A stretch of DNA of 64,000 nt from Rhodanobacter sp. C01. GTDB lineage: Bacteria > Pseudomonadota > Gammaproteobacteria > Xanthomonadales > Rhodanobacteraceae. Of this stretch, positions 24,371-34,429 are shown piece after piece. The notes beneath the pieces were generated by a model. That model saw only the letters and a list, made by a program, of their open reading frames with translations. It searched no databases and had not been told where the DNA came from. The first letter of the stretch is position 1; each line of letters begins with the position of its first letter. Location of the stretch: the NCBI RefSeq assembly GCF_002001045.1, contig NZ_MUNR01000006.1, forward strand, positions 186,001 through 250,000. Reading direction: 5' to 3'. Position numbers and translations under genes: made by a program.

Positions 24371-25759
24371 ATGTTCGAGTCGCTCAGCCAACGCCTTTCC
24401 ACCACCGTCAATCGCCTGCGCGGCCGCGGCCGGCTGACCGAGGAGAACATCCGCGAGTCGTTGCGCGAAGTGCGCATCGCACTGCTGGAGGCCGACGTCG
24501 CGTTGCCTGTGGTGCAGGCGCTGATCCAGCGGATCAAGGTGCGCGCGGTTGGCCAGGATGTGATGAAGAGCCTGTCGCCGGGTCAGGCGCTGGTGAAGGT
24601 GGTCAGCGACGAACTGACCGTGGTGATGGGCACCGCCAACACCGAACTGAATCTGGCCCAGACACCGCCGGCGGTGGTGCTGATGGCGGGCCTGCAGGGT
24701 GCCGGCAAGACCACCACGGTGGCCAAGCTGGCGCGACTGCTGACCGAGCGCAAGAAGAAAAAGGTGATGGTGGTCAGCTGCGACGTCTATCGTCCGGCCG
24801 CGATCGAGCAACTGCGCACGCTGGCCGAACAGGTCGGGGTGAAGTTCTTCCCGTCCGAGGCGGGCCAGGATCCGGTCGCCATCGCGAAGGCTGCAGTGGC
24901 TGCGGCCCGTCGCGAAGTGGTCGACGTGTTGATCGTCGATACCGCTGGCCGACTACACGTGGACGAGGCAATGATGGCCGAGATCAAGGCGTTGCATGCC
25001 GCGATCACGCCGGTCGAAACGCTGTTCGTGGTCGACTCGATGACTGGCCAGGACGCCGCCAACACGGCCAAGGCGTTCAGCGAGGCGCTGCCGCTGACTG
25101 GCGTGATCCTGACCAAGACCGACGGCGATGCTCGCGGCGGTGCCGCATTGTCGGTGCGTTATGTCACGGGAAAGCCGATCAAGTTCCTCGGTGCCGGCGA
25201 GAAGACCGATGCACTGGAGCCGTTCCATCCGGATCGCCTGGCGCAGCGCATCCTCGGCATGGGCGATGTGCTGTCACTGGTCGAGGAAGTCGAGCGCAAG
25301 GTCGACCAGGAGAAGGCGCAGAAGCTGGCCCAGAAGGTGATGAAGGGCAAGCGTTTCGACCTGAACGACATGAAGGATCAGCTCGAGCAGATGAGCAACA
25401 TGGGCGGTCTGGCTGGCCTGATGGACAAGCTGCCGGGTGTGGGCAACCTGCCGGACAGCGTCAAGTCCAAGGTCAACGACGGCGAGATGAGCCGGATGGT
25501 CGCGATCATCAATTCGATGACCAAGAAGGAACGCCGCCATCCCGATCTGCTGAACGGTTCGCGCCGGGCCCGTGTGGCGCGCGGTTCAGGTACCCAGCCG
25601 GCCGACGTCAACCGCCTGTTGAAGCAGTACATGCAGATGGAAAAGATGATGTCCAAGCTGTCCAAGGGTGGTAGCAAGGGCCTGATGCGGCAGATGCGCG
25701 GTGCGATGAAGGGCATGGGCGGGATGGGTGGCATGGGCAGTTTGCCGCCGCCACGCTGA
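24371..25759 (+). CDS. ffh: Signal recognition particle protein Ffh
   Basis: GTPase that with 4.5S RNA targets nascent membrane proteins to FtsY and the translocon. 462 residues: N domain (MFESLSQRLSTTVNRLRGRG), G domain with GLQGAGKTTT, DTAGRLHVDE and TKTDGDARGG, and a Met-rich M domain (about 300-462) with MKGKRFDLNDMKDQLEQMSNMG and a Gly/Met tail. The 4.5S RNA gene is not nearby. Confidence 0.97.
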   Translation: MFESLSQRLSTTVNRLRGRGRLTEENIRESLREVRIALLEADVALPVVQALIQRIKVRAVGQDVMKSLSPGQALVKVVSDELTVVMGTANTELNLAQTPPAVVLMAGLQGAGKTTTVAKLARLLTERKKKKVMVVSCDVYRPAAIEQLRTLAEQVGVKFFPSEAGQDPVAIAKAAVAAARREVVDVLIVDTAGRLHVDEAMMAEIKALHAAITPVETLFVVDSMTGQDAANTAKAFSEALPLTGVILTKTDGDARGGAALSVRYVTGKPIKFLGAGEKTDALEPFHPDRLAQRILGMGDVLSLVEEVERKVDQEKAQKLAQKVMKGKRFDLNDMKDQLEQMSNMGGLAGLMDKLPGVGNLPDSVKSKVNDGEMSRMVAIINSMTKKERRHPDLLNGSRRARVARGSGTQPADVNRLLKQYMQMEKMMSKLSKGGSKGLMRQMRGAMKGMGGMGGMGSLPPPR

Positions 25760-25783
25760 TCGATCCGGGCATGGTGGCCTGAA

Positions 25784-25869
25784 AATAGGGAAAGCGTGCT
25801 TCAAGAAGTGGCCGCCATGGCCCTCGAAACCCCATTCCCTATTCCCTTTTCGCGAAAAACCGCTAAAAT
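25784..25869 (+). promoter_or_regulatory. Upstream region of rpsP with inverted repeat and -10 element
   Basis: AATAGGGAA (25784-25792) and TTCCCTATT (25835-25843) are a perfect inverted pair 42 bp apart. TTTTCGCGAAAA (palindromic) follows, then TAAAAT (25864-25869) as a likely -10 for the rpsP operon. The inverted pair could end the ffh transcript or fold in its 3' end; I cannot tell. Confidence 0.4.
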
Positions 25870-25933
25870 GCCCCGTTTACCGCGCACGCCTCTCGTGTGC
25901 CTGCCGCTCATTCGGCAATTCTGGAGCTTAGTT

Positions 25934-26188
25934 ATGGTCAAGATTCGTCTTTCGCGCGGTGGCGCCAAGGGCCGTCCGTTCTACCACGTCGTTGTGACCG
26001 ATCAGCGCAACAAGCGCGACGGCCGCAACATCGAGAACATCGGTTACTACAACCCGGTTGCGTCGGGCAAGGACAAGCGCCTCGAGCTGAACGTCGAGCG
26101 CGTGAAGGAATGGGTAAGCAAAGGCGCCCAGCTGACCGACAAGGTCGCCGCCCTGGTCAAGGAAGCCGGCAAGCAGCAGGCTGCCTGA
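25934..26188 (+). CDS. rpsP: 30S ribosomal protein S16
   Basis: First gene of the rpsP-rimM-trmD-rplS operon. 84 residues, starting [21 protein letters not shown], the S16 signature, with [13 protein letters not shown] lies 7 nt before the ATG at 25934; the frame is open further upstream but the family length fixes this start. Confidence 0.97.
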   Translation: MVKIRLSRGGAKGRPFYHVVVTDQRNKRDGRNIENIGYYNPVASGKDKRLELNVERVKEWVSKGAQLTDKVAALVKEAGKQQAA

Positions 26189-26198
26189 GCACTATCGC

Positions 26199-26720
26199 GT
26201 GAGTGATGTGGCAGCCAGCCGACGCGTCCTGATCGGGCGCATCGTCGGGCTGTACGGTGTGCAGGGCTGGCTCAAGATCGAATCCTGGGCTGAGCCGCGC
26301 ATGCGGATCTTCGACTACCAGCCGTGGCTGCTCACTGCAGCGCCGGGTGTGGAGACGCAGATCTCGGGAGTGAAAGGTCGTGCACAGGGCAAGGGCATGG
26401 TGGCCCAATTGCCCGGAGTGGACGACCGGGAACAGGCGGCAGCGCTGATCGGCCAAGACATCTATGTCACCCGTGACCAGTTGCCCCCTCCCGCGAAGGA
26501 TGAGTATTACTGGGTCGATCTCGAAGGAGTTGAGGTCGTCACCACGGAAGACGTGAAGCTGGGGCGGGTCAGTCACCTGTTCGCCACCGGTGCCAACGAC
26601 GTCGTGGTAGTGAGGGACGGCGAGCGCGAGCGGCTGATTCCTTTCATCCAGGGCTCGTATGTGCGTTCGGTGGACTTGTCCGCAGGGCGCATGGTGGTGG
26701 ACTGGGATCCTGAATTCTGA
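26199..26720 (+). CDS. rimM: 16S rRNA processing protein RimM
   Basis: Binds S19 and helps 30S maturation at the 3' domain. 173 residues: an N-terminal RimM domain ([21 protein letters not shown]) and a PRC-barrel domain with the motif [12 protein letters not shown]. The start is GTG at 26199, 10 nt after the rpsP stop. The length is normal. Confidence 0.95.
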   Translation: MSDVAASRRVLIGRIVGLYGVQGWLKIESWAEPRMRIFDYQPWLLTAAPGVETQISGVKGRAQGKGMVAQLPGVDDREQAAALIGQDIYVTRDQLPPPAKDEYYWVDLEGVEVVTTEDVKLGRVSHLFATGANDVVVVRDGERERLIPFIQGSYVRSVDLSAGRMVVDWDPEF

Positions 26721-26755
26721 CGTTGCATCGCATCGCGACAAAGGGTTGAGGATTC

Positions 26756-27529
26756 ATGCGCATCGACGTAGTCACCTTGTTTCCGGACTTCGTGCGCCAG
26801 TGTGCTGCCATCGGTGTGGTGGGACGCGCGCAGCAACGCGAGTTGCTGCAGGTGGAAACCTGGAATCCGCGCGACTACGCCACTGACAAGCATCGCACCG
26901 TGGACGCGAGCTCGTATGGCGGCGGCCCCGGCATGGTGATGATGATCGAGCCGTTGCGCACGACCCTGGCGGTCATGCGTGATGCTGCACCGGAGCCGGT
27001 GCATCTGATTTATCTCAGTCCGCAGGGAGCGCGGCTGACGCAGGGACGGGTGAAGGCGCTGGCGAAACAGCCACGCATTGCTCTGCTCTGCGGGCGTTAC
27101 GAAGGTGTGGACGAGCGTCTGCTGGCGCACGAGGTCGACGAGGAGCTTTCCATCGGCGATTATGTGCTTTCCGGCGGTGAGTTGGCCGCTGCGGTAATCA
27201 TCGACGCGGTGGGTCGCTTGCAGGACGGTGCGTTGAACGACGTGCAGTCGGCCGAGCAGGATTCATTCTCGGATGGCCTGCTGGATTGCCCGCACTATGC
27301 GAAACCGGTGCACGATGCGCTGGGTTCCGTGCCGGAGGTGTTGCTGTCCGGTGACCATGCGGCGATTGCCCGCTGGCGCCTCAAGCAATCGCTGGGACGG
27401 ACCTGGTTGCGCCGCCCGGAGTTGTTGTCACAGCGTGCGCTGGATGCCACATCCCGTGCATTGCTGGATGAATTCCGCCGCGAACATGCTTCAAAAGAGC
27501 TGATGCGGCAAAACGATGCGGTCGAGTGA
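26756..27529 (+). CDS. trmD: tRNA (guanine-37-N1) methyltransferase
   Basis: Methylates G37 of tRNAs with a G36 to prevent frameshifting. 257 residues of the SPOUT class: [37 protein letters not shown], and the knot region [14 protein letters not shown]. The catalytic Asp lies in the RLQDGALND segment. Third gene of the operon. Confidence 0.96.
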   Translation: MRIDVVTLFPDFVRQCAAIGVVGRAQQRELLQVETWNPRDYATDKHRTVDASSYGGGPGMVMMIEPLRTTLAVMRDAAPEPVHLIYLSPQGARLTQGRVKALAKQPRIALLCGRYEGVDERLLAHEVDEELSIGDYVLSGGELAAAVIIDAVGRLQDGALNDVQSAEQDSFSDGLLDCPHYAKPVHDALGSVPEVLLSGDHAAIARWRLKQSLGRTWLRRPELLSQRALDATSRALLDEFRREHASKELMRQNDAVE

Positions 27530-27580
27530 CGGCCGCAGCTCTTGATTGACATCGATTTACGTGAACCGAACAGGTGCGCC

Positions 27581-27976
27581 ATGAACAAGATCATTGAACA
27601 GTTCGAATCCGAGCAGATCACCCGCCAGTTGCCGGAATTCAGCCCCGGCGACACCGTGGTGGTCAACGTGAAGGTAAAGGAAGGCAACCGCGAGCGCGTA
27701 CAGGCGTTCGAGGGCATTGTCGTCGCCAAGCGTAGCCGCGGCCTGCACTCGGCCTTCACCGTGCGCAAGATCTCGCACGGCACCGGCGTGGAGCGCGTGT
27801 TCCAGGCGCACAGCGCCGCGATCGACTCGCTGACGGTGAAGCGCAAGGGCAAGGTGCGTGGCGCCAAGCTGTATTACCTGCGTGGTCTGGAAGGCAAGGC
27901 TGCGCGCATCAAGGAAGACGTCGCCGCCGCTGCCGCCGCCAAGGCCAGCGCCAAGGCTGCCGCCGCCGCCGAGTAA
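27581..27976 (+). CDS. rplS: 50S ribosomal protein L19
   Basis: 131 residues; [44 protein letters not shown] and VERVF are canonical L19. The C terminus carries an Ala/Lys-rich extension (about 110-131) beyond the usual end of about 115. Last gene of the operon, followed by a terminator. Confidence 0.97.
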   Translation: MNKIIEQFESEQITRQLPEFSPGDTVVVNVKVKEGNRERVQAFEGIVVAKRSRGLHSAFTVRKISHGTGVERVFQAHSAAIDSLTVKRKGKVRGAKLYYLRGLEGKAARIKEDVAAAAAAKASAKAAAAAE

Positions 27977-28002
27977 TCCTCGCTGCGACAATCGCGACAT
28001 GA

Positions 28003-28032
28003 AGAAGCCCGCGGAGCAATCCGCGGGCTTCT
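28003..28032. terminator. Intrinsic terminator between rplS and fimX
   Basis: AGAAGCCCGCGG and CCGCGGGCTTCT form a 12-bp stem with a 6-nt loop between convergent genes. The T-rich context on the plus strand is modest. Confidence 0.82.
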
Positions 28033-28090
28033 TGCTTGCTGTCAGTCTCCTGGCAACGGGATGCAACGGGGTCCGGCAGATCCCCGTTGC

Positions 28091-30133
28091 TTACTCCAGT
28101 CGCATCGGCTGCTGCAGGAAATTGCCCTGCACGAAGTCCACGCCGCAGGCGAACAGCAGCGACGTACTGGTGGCATCCTCGACCCATTCGGCGATGGTCT
28201 GACGCTTGAGCTCCTTCGCCTGCTGACAGATCTCGGTGATCTTCTTCTGGCTTTCCGGATGCTGCGGCAGTTCGGCCATGTAGCTGCGGTCGATCTTGAG
28301 ATAGTCGGCATCGATGTGGCTAAGCACCTGGAACGAGTTCAGGCCTGAGCCGAACTGTTCCAGGGCAAAGCGGCCACCCAGTTTTTTCCAGCCGTTGACG
28401 AATTCCTGGGCCGGGCGCAGCAGGGTCATCACCTTGCTCTCGGTCATCTCCAGCACGAGCTGGCCGCGCTTCAACGCCGCCTTCCTCAGTCGATCGCCCA
28501 GCCAGGGAAGCAGGGTGTCGTCCTGCAGCGAGGCGGCGGTGAGCTTGATGAATAGCGTGGTCTGCTGGCCCTGGTTTTCGCGTGCCTGCAGCGCACTGAT
28601 GGCACGGTTGAGCACCCAGCGGTCAATCGCACCGGTGAGGTTGTGCTTTTCGGCGATCGGCATGAAGAAACCGGGGAGCACCTCGCCCTGCGGGCCGTTC
28701 AGGCGCAGCAGGATTTCCGAATAGTCGCCCTCGGCGTCCTGCAGGCTGATGGTCTGCTGGTGATAGAGCACGAAGTCGTCCTGGGTCAGGGCCTTTTGCA
28801 GCAAGTCCAGCCAGTAGCGGTCACGCTCCTCATCGGCCTTTTCGCGTGCAGCGGGATCGTGCAGTTCCATCTTGCTGCCGCCCAGGCTTTGCGCGGTACG
28901 CAGGGCCTGGCTGGCCTGGTTGAGCAGCAGCTCGGTGTTGGCGTTCTTCTCGCCGATCAGGCTGCCACCGATGCTGGCGGTGACCGTGATCGAACGCGTG
29001 CCGGCATCGAAGATCTCGTTGCTGATGCTGTGCTGAAGCTTGGTGATCCATTCCCGGATCAGTTCGTCGGAGCGCGAGTCCAGCACCACACCCAAGGTGT
29101 GCTCGGCGAGCATGCCGGCAACATCGTCGCTGCCAAGCAGCATGCGGATGCGATCGGCAAAGCCGGCAAGCAGCTCGTCGGCCTTGCCCAGGCCGATGCC
29201 GGCCACGATCGCGGCCCAGTTGTCCGGTTCGATCAGCAGCAGAGCCTGCCCCTTCTTGCCCTTGGCCGCCGCGGCGACGGCGTCGTCGACACTGGTCAGC
29301 ATGCGGGCGCGGTTGAACAGGCCGGTGACCGGGTCGCGCTGCAGTTGCTCCAGCACGGCCTGATCGACCTGCTGACGGCGGAACACGATCTGCAGGCAGG
29401 GCTCGCTCTCGAACGTGGCGGGCGCAAATTCTACGGTGGCGTCGAACGCGCTGCCGTCAGCCCGGCGTGCGTGCAGGCTGAGCTGGGAGGGCAGCTTTTC
29501 CTGCCGTGCATGCCCCCTGAGCAGGGTCTTGAACTCGTCCGCATTGGCCGAGTCGATCATGTCCAGCACGGGCAGCCCGAGCAGGTCATCGAAGCTGTCG
29601 TAGCCGAAGGTTTCCAGATAGGCATGGTTGGCGCGCACATGCATGCCTTCGTGCACGTAGGCGATGGCATCGGTGGAGGAGTCCAGCAGGGCGTCGCAGC
29701 GGCGCTCGGACTCGCGCAGCGATGTCTCCAGCCGGCGCACCTGGCGGCGTGTCTGCAGCGAATCGAATTCGCGTTGCAGCACCGCGATCAGCTGCTTCGG
29801 CTGGTTGCGTGAAGCCACGCCATGGACGCCATGCACGAACAGGTCCGCAATGACCTGGTTGTCGAAGTTGTTGACCAGGCCAAGCAGCGAATAGTCGCGA
29901 CCATACGCATCGAGCACTTTCACCGCCTCGGCCTGGCCAAGGGTGGTAGTTGCCGGGTCGAACATCACCACGTCCGGTTCCAGTTCGTTCACCGCGGACT
30001 GCAGCTGCTCGACATTGGTGGCACGGGCCGGTCGTACGGCAATGCCGGTATTGCGCAGCAGGCTGATGATCTGCTCCGCCTCCTCAACCGAGTTCTCGAT
30101 GAAGAGGATCTTGATGACGTAGTCTTTTTTCAT
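28091..30133 (-). CDS. fimX: FimX-like c-di-GMP effector for type IV pili
   Basis: 680 residues in the FimX order: a receiver-like domain lacking the phospho-acceptor Asp (VVMFDPATTTLG), a PAS domain (ESERRCDALLDSSTDAIAYV), a GGDEF domain in which the active motif is replaced by residues around AEHTLGVVLD, and an EAL domain with EILLRLNG in place of EALLR. Both enzymatic domains are therefore probably inactive, and the EAL fold would act as c-di-GMP receptor, as known for Pseudomonas and Xanthomonas FimX, which control pilus assembly and twitching. A role through PilZ and PilB is inferred from the family; no pil genes are nearby. Confidence 0.78.
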   Translation of the reverse strand: MKKDYVIKILFIENSVEEAEQIISLLRNTGIAVRPARATNVEQLQSAVNELEPDVVMFDPATTTLGQAEAVKVLDAYGRDYSLLGLVNNFDNQVIADLFVHGVHGVASRNQPKQLIAVLQREFDSLQTRRQVRRLETSLRESERRCDALLDSSTDAIAYVHEGMHVRANHAYLETFGYDSFDDLLGLPVLDMIDSANADEFKTLLRGHARQEKLPSQLSLHARRADGSAFDATVEFAPATFESEPCLQIVFRRQQVDQAVLEQLQRDPVTGLFNRARMLTSVDDAVAAAAKGKKGQALLLIEPDNWAAIVAGIGLGKADELLAGFADRIRMLLGSDDVAGMLAEHTLGVVLDSRSDELIREWITKLQHSISNEIFDAGTRSITVTASIGGSLIGEKNANTELLLNQASQALRTAQSLGGSKMELHDPAAREKADEERDRYWLDLLQKALTQDDFVLYHQQTISLQDAEGDYSEILLRLNGPQGEVLPGFFMPIAEKHNLTGAIDRWVLNRAISALQARENQGQQTTLFIKLTAASLQDDTLLPWLGDRLRKAALKRGQLVLEMTESKVMTLLRPAQEFVNGWKKLGGRFALEQFGSGLNSFQVLSHIDADYLKIDRSYMAELPQHPESQKKITEICQQAKELKRQTIAEWVEDATSTSLLFACGVDFVQGNFLQQPMRLE

Positions 30134-30267
30134 GGGGCGTTGAGCTGTCCGTTGATCACCGCGGGCTGGGCGAAGCGGCCTGCAGGGGAGTTCGCCTTCG
30201 TTGTTTGTAACGGATTCCGTCAGTGGCCGCCAGCGGAAAACCGTACGGGGGTGACGAGATCCCGGAT

Positions 30268-31278
30268 TTACAGCGGCCGCTTGGAAGCGTCACCCGCCAT
30301 TTCACGCACCAGTCGGGGCACCAGATAACCCGGCAGGCGCGCACGCAAGGCATCCAGCAGGGCCAGTGCGCGGGCGTCTTCCACTTCGAAGTGGGCGGTC
30401 CCCTGCACGCGATCAAGCTGGTGCAGGTAGTACGGCAGCACGCCGGCAGCGAACAGCCGCTCGGACAGGTCAGCCAGCGCATCAGCGTCATCGTTGATGC
30501 CACGCAGCAGCACCGACTGGTTCAGCAGAATCGCGCCGGCATCACGCAGCCGGGCACAGGCAGCATCGACATCGGCGTCCAGTTCATTGGCATGATTGGC
30601 GTGCAATACGACCACTTTCTGAACTGGTACGGCGTCGAGCCACGCCAGGAAGGGGGCGTCGATCCGCTCGGGCAGTACCACTGGCAGGCGGGTATGGATG
30701 CGCAGGCGGGTCACGTATGGCAGGTCGGCCAGACCGCGGCTCAGCTCTTCCAGCTTGCCGGTAGCGAGCGCCAGTGGATCGCCGCCGGAGAGGATCAGTT
30801 CGCGAATCGACGGATCCTCTCGTACGCGGCTCAGCGCCTCGCGCCACTGTCCGGCCGCCGCGATCTCCTCGCCGTAGGGGAAATGCCGGCGAAAGCAGTA
30901 CCGGCAATTCACCGCACAGCTGCCGCTGGCGATCAGCAGTGCGCGCCCATCGTATTTGTGCAGCAGCCCCTGTCCGGCCTTGGCGGCCATGTCGCCCACA
31001 GCATCCGTGGTGAAGCCTTCGACATGGTCATGCTCGACCCGTTGTGGAAGCACCTGCAGCAGCAGCGGATCGGCGGGATCGCCATGGCGCATCCTGGCGA
31101 CAAATCCGCGTGGCACGCGCAGGGCGAAACCGGCATCGTCGGCAGGCAGGAGGTCGGTGCGGTCGCCTAGGCCGACGCTTCGAAGCAGTTCGGCGGGGTC
31201 GGTGATGGCGTCCCGCCACAGTTCGCGCCAGTCGCTGGAGGGTGAAGATAGGCGGATGCTTGGGCTTGCGGTTATCAT
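30268..31278 (-). CDS. epmB: EF-P (R)-beta-lysine pathway lysine 2,3-aminomutase EpmB
   Basis: Radical SAM enzyme that converts lysine to (R)-beta-lysine for EF-P modification. 336 residues with the cluster motif CAVNCRYC(F)[10 protein letters not shown] and [17 protein letters not shown], typical of the KamA/EpmB family. It is divergent from efp, separated by 88 bp, which supports EpmB over a catabolic KamA. epmA, the ligase partner, is not in the window. Confidence 0.93.
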   Translation of the reverse strand: MITASPSIRLSSPSSDWRELWRDAITDPAELLRSVGLGDRTDLLPADDAGFALRVPRGFVARMRHGDPADPLLLQVLPQRVEHDHVEGFTTDAVGDMAAKAGQGLLHKYDGRALLIASGSCAVNCRYCFRRHFPYGEEIAAAGQWREALSRVREDPSIRELILSGGDPLALATGKLEELSRGLADLPYVTRLRIHTRLPVVLPERIDAPFLAWLDAVPVQKVVVLHANHANELDADVDAACARLRDAGAILLNQSVLLRGINDDADALADLSERLFAAGVLPYYLHQLDRVQGTAHFEVEDARALALLDALRARLPGYLVPRLVREMAGDASKRPL

Positions 31279-31366
31279 GGCGGGCCTTGAGCGGGCCGTG
31301 GCGCCCGTGACATATACCTATTTTAACCGCCCAATGGGACGGTTTTACTTCTGGAGCAGACAACGC

Positions 31367-31948
31367 ATGGCGACCCTTGGCCTCAATGATGTCAAAACGG
31401 GCAAGAAGATCCTTCACAACGGTGATCCGTGGATCATCACCGAGGCCGACTTCGTCAAGCCGGGCAAGGGCCAGGCGTTCACCCGTATCCGCATCCGCAA
31501 CCTGAAAGACGGCCGCACCACCGAGCAGACGCTGAAGTCCAGCGACTCTTTCGAGGAAGCGGATGCTACCGACACCGACATGCAGCTTTCGTTTATCGAT
31601 GGCATCGGCAAGGACCGGGTGTGGCACTTCATGAACATGGAGACGTTCGAGATGGTGCCGGCTTCCCTGGCTGCCATGGGCGACGCGTGGAAGTGGCTAA
31701 AGGGTGAGGAGGAGTGTGTGATCACGCTTTTCAACGGCGGCATCATCGCCGTGCAGGCACCGAAGTTCGTCGAGTTGAAGATCACCGAGACCGATCCTGG
31801 CGTGCGTGGCGACACCTCGGGTGGCGGCGGCAAGCCAGCCACGCTGGAGACGGGTGCCGTCGTACGCGTGCCGCTGTTCGTCAACCAGGACGAAGTCATC
31901 AAGGTGGATACCCGCACCGGCGAGTACGACAGTCGCGTCGGCAAGTGA
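31367..31948 (+). CDS. efp: Translation elongation factor P
   Basis: Relieves ribosome stalling at polyproline. 193 residues, with the modification loop VKPGKGQAF placing Lys34 exactly where E. coli EF-P is beta-lysylated. The divergent epmB gene makes that modification very likely. GGAG lies upstream of the ATG at 31367. The leader contains a small hairpin (AACCGCCC...GGGACGGTT, about 31325-31347). Confidence 0.96.
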   Translation: MATLGLNDVKTGKKILHNGDPWIITEADFVKPGKGQAFTRIRIRNLKDGRTTEQTLKSSDSFEEADATDTDMQLSFIDGIGKDRVWHFMNMETFEMVPASLAAMGDAWKWLKGEEECVITLFNGGIIAVQAPKFVELKITETDPGVRGDTSGGGGKPATLETGAVVRVPLFVNQDEVIKVDTRTGEYDSRVGK

Positions 31949-31984
31949 CCGGATTGGCCCGCGCTTGCGCGGCGTTGCCAATGC

Positions 31985-32010
31985 GTCATCCCGGCCTGCG
32001 TCGGGGTGAC
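31985..32010. repeat. Small palindromic repeat (GTCATCCC...GGGGTGAC)
   Basis: GTCATCCC at 31985-31992 pairs with GGGGTGAC at 32003-32010. A related palindrome lies at 39480-39505, so these look like copies of a dispersed intergenic element. Confidence 0.45.
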
Positions 32011-32019
32011 GAACAAGCG

Positions 32020-32049
32020 AGGGGCGGCCACCGCGAGGTACCGCCCCTT
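32020..32049 (+). terminator. Possible terminator after efp
   Basis: AGGGGCGG (32020-32027) and CCGCCCCT (32041-32048) can form an 8-bp stem with a 13-nt loop. Only TT follows, so it is a weak candidate. Confidence 0.45.
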
Positions 32050-32087
32050 GTCGTATCCGAATCGAGATAGCGAGATAGAGCGAGTCC

Positions 32088-33422
32088 ATGATGAACCAGA
32101 TCGCACTACAGCCCGTCGACCTGATGATCGAAGCACGCTGGGTGGTGCCGGTCGAACCCCATGCTATGGTGCTGGAAGACCACGCCGTGGTGGTGCAGGG
32201 CGAGCGCATCATCGCGCTGCTGCCGATTGCCGAGGCGCATGCTGTCTATGCGCCTCGCGAGCGCGTCGAGTTGTGCGAGCACGCGCTGATCCCGGGCCTG
32301 GTCAATGCGCATACGCACAACCCGATGACCCTGCTGCGCGGCTTGGCTGACGACTTGCCGCTGATGGTGTGGCTGCAGCAGCACATCTGGCCGGCCGAGG
32401 CGAAGGTGATCGGGCCGGAGTTCGTGCGTGATGGCGTGGAGCTGGCGGTGGCCGAGATGCTGCGTGGTGGCACCACCTGCGCCAACGAGAACTACTTCTT
32501 CCCCGACGTGATTGGCGCTACCTACCGCAAGCTGGGTTTCCGCGCGGTGGTCGGTCTGCCGGTGATCGAGTTCCCGACCGCGTGGGCCAAGAGCCAGGAC
32601 GAATACTTCGAGCGTGCCGGCGAGGTGCATGACAGTTTTCGGGGCGATGCGCTGATCAGCACCGCATTCGCGCCGCATGCCCCGTACACGGTGTCGGATG
32701 AGAGCTTTGAGCGTATCCGTGTGCTGGCCGACCAGCTCGACATCCCGGTGCACCTGCATACGCACGAGACGGCGCACGAGGTCGAGGAAGAAAAAAAGAA
32801 GAGCGGCCTGCGTCCGTTCCAGCGCCTGCAGAAACTCGGCCTGGTCAACGACCGCCTGATCGCGGTGCACATGACCCAGCTTACCGATGGCGAGATCGCC
32901 GCCTGCGCCGAGGCCGGCGTGTCGGTGGTGCATTGCCCTGAATCCAACCTCAAGCTGGCCTCCGGCTTCTGCCCGGCGGAAAAGCTGCGTCAGGCCGGTG
33001 TCAACGTGGCGCTGGGTACCGACGGCTGCGCGTCGAACAACGATCTGGACATGTTCGGCGAGATGCGCACCGCTGCCTTGCTGGCCAAGGCGGTGGCGGC
33101 GGATGCGTCTGCGTTTGATGCCGCCTATGCGCTGCGCGCCGCCACCCTCAACGGCGCCAAAGCGATGGGGTTGGAGGCGAAGATTGGCTCGATCGAAGTC
33201 GGCAAGCAGGCCGACCTCACCGCCATACGGTTGAGTGATCTGGAAACCCAGCCGCTGTTCCATGTGGTCTCCCAGCTGATCTACGCCAGCAGTCGGCACC
33301 AGGTCAGCGATGTGTGGATCGCCGGTCGGCGCAAGCTGGCCGAACGCGTGCTGGTCGGCATGGATACCGACGCCATCCTTGCCCGCACTCGCGCCTGGCG
33401 CGAGCGCATCATCGCTGGTTGA
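32088..33422 (+). CDS. mtaD: S-adenosylhomocysteine/5'-methylthioadenosine deaminase (MtaD)
   Basis: Zinc amidohydrolase of 444 residues that deaminates SAH or MTA to the inosine derivatives. Metal ligands are visible in GLVNAHTHNPM, HLHTHET, VVHCPESNLKLASGF and LGTDGCASNNDLDMF, the TRZ/ATZ signature. Position next to ubiG and a HAD phosphatase matches Pseudomonas (mtaD-ubiG-mupP), which favours MtaD over other amidohydrolases. ATG 32091 is an equal start candidate. Confidence 0.88.
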   Translation: MMNQIALQPVDLMIEARWVVPVEPHAMVLEDHAVVVQGERIIALLPIAEAHAVYAPRERVELCEHALIPGLVNAHTHNPMTLLRGLADDLPLMVWLQQHIWPAEAKVIGPEFVRDGVELAVAEMLRGGTTCANENYFFPDVIGATYRKLGFRAVVGLPVIEFPTAWAKSQDEYFERAGEVHDSFRGDALISTAFAPHAPYTVSDESFERIRVLADQLDIPVHLHTHETAHEVEEEKKKSGLRPFQRLQKLGLVNDRLIAVHMTQLTDGEIAACAEAGVSVVHCPESNLKLASGFCPAEKLRQAGVNVALGTDGCASNNDLDMFGEMRTAALLAKAVAADASAFDAAYALRAATLNGAKAMGLEAKIGSIEVGKQADLTAIRLSDLETQPLFHVVSQLIYASSRHQVSDVWIAGRRKLAERVLVGMDTDAILARTRAWRERIIAG

Positions 33423-33436
33423 TGTGGAGTGAGTCC

Positions 33437-33691
33437 GTGAACCGCTATCTCGTCATCCTGCTGCGCAAGCCGCATGTCGAGCCAGCCATGGTGTCGGCGC
33501 ACCGTGACTTTCTCGCCGAGTTGCGCGTCCAGGGCCGCAATGAAATGAATGGGCCGTTCGGTGACGGATCCGGCGGTGCGTATCTGCTGCGCGCGAACGA
33601 TCTGGACGAGGCCATGGCCATCGTGCAGCGCGATCCGGCGTCGGTCAGTGGCGGTTGGGAGATCACCATCCATGAATGGCAAGCCAGCTAG
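33437..33691 (+). CDS. YciI family protein
   Basis: Small ferredoxin-like fold protein of 84 residues, with YLVILLRK, a conserved His in VSAHRDFLAELR, GPFGDGSGGAYLL and a domain end DPASVSGGWEITIHEW. YciI proteins are of unclear function, some enzymatic. I chose GTG 33437 because GGAG (33426-33429) lies 7 nt upstream; an ATG at 33422 would add 5 residues. It sits inside the mtaD-ubiG cluster. Confidence 0.78.
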   Translation: MNRYLVILLRKPHVEPAMVSAHRDFLAELRVQGRNEMNGPFGDGSGGAYLLRANDLDEAMAIVQRDPASVSGGWEITIHEWQAS

Positions 33692-33721
33692 CCTTGTCCG
33701 TACCTTTTTGAGCATACGACC

Positions 33722-34429
33722 ATGTCACAGACCGCCAATGTCAGCCCCGAGGAAATCGCCCGTTTCGACCAGCTGGCTGCGCGCTGGTGGGATCCGGACG
33801 GCGAATCGCGTCCGCTGCATGACCTCAATCCGGTGCGCGCGACCTATATCGCCGCCCACGTCGATCTGCGCGGTGTCCGCGTAGCTGATGTCGGTTGCGG
33901 CGGCGGCCTGCTGAGCGAGGCGCTGGCGTGCGCTGGTGCGAAGGTTACTGGCATCGACCTGGGGCAGAAGGTGATCGACGTCGCCCGCTTGCATCTGCAT
34001 GAGTCGAATCTCGACGTCGATTACCGCGTGCAATCCTCGGCCGAGTTGGCCGCGGCGGAGCCGGCCGGTTTCGATGTGGTGTGCTGCATGGAACTGATCG
34101 AGCACGTGCCTGACCCAGCCGCGCTGGTGCATGATCTGGCGACGATGCTGAAGCCCGGCGGCCGACTGTTCATGTCTACCCTGAATCGCACGCCGGCCGC
34201 GTTCGGTGCAGCGATTCTCGGTGCCGAATACGTCATGCGCATGCTGCCGCGCGGCACTCATCACTATGCACAATTCCTGAAGCCTTCTGAACTCGGTCGG
34301 CTGCTGCGGCAGGCTGGACTGGAGCTGGAGGACGTGTCCGGCTTGGGCTACAACCCGTTGCAACGCAAGGCGTGGCTCAGCCGTTTCACCGCGGTCAACT
34401 ACCTGCTCAGCGCGTACAAGCCGGCATGA
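33722..34429 (+). CDS. ubiG: Ubiquinone biosynthesis O-methyltransferase UbiG
   Basis: SAM-dependent enzyme that performs both O-methylations in ubiquinone synthesis. 235 residues with the family start EIARFDQLAARWWDPDGE, SAM-binding DVGCGGGLLSE and ELIEHVPDP, and LKPSELGRLLRQAGLE. Its stop overlaps the ATG of the next gene (ATGA). Confidence 0.96.
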   Translation: MSQTANVSPEEIARFDQLAARWWDPDGESRPLHDLNPVRATYIAAHVDLRGVRVADVGCGGGLLSEALACAGAKVTGIDLGQKVIDVARLHLHESNLDVDYRVQSSAELAAAEPAGFDVVCCMELIEHVPDPAALVHDLATMLKPGGRLFMSTLNRTPAAFGAAILGAEYVMRMLPRGTHHYAQFLKPSELGRLLRQAGLELEDVSGLGYNPLQRKAWLSRFTAVNYLLSAYKPA

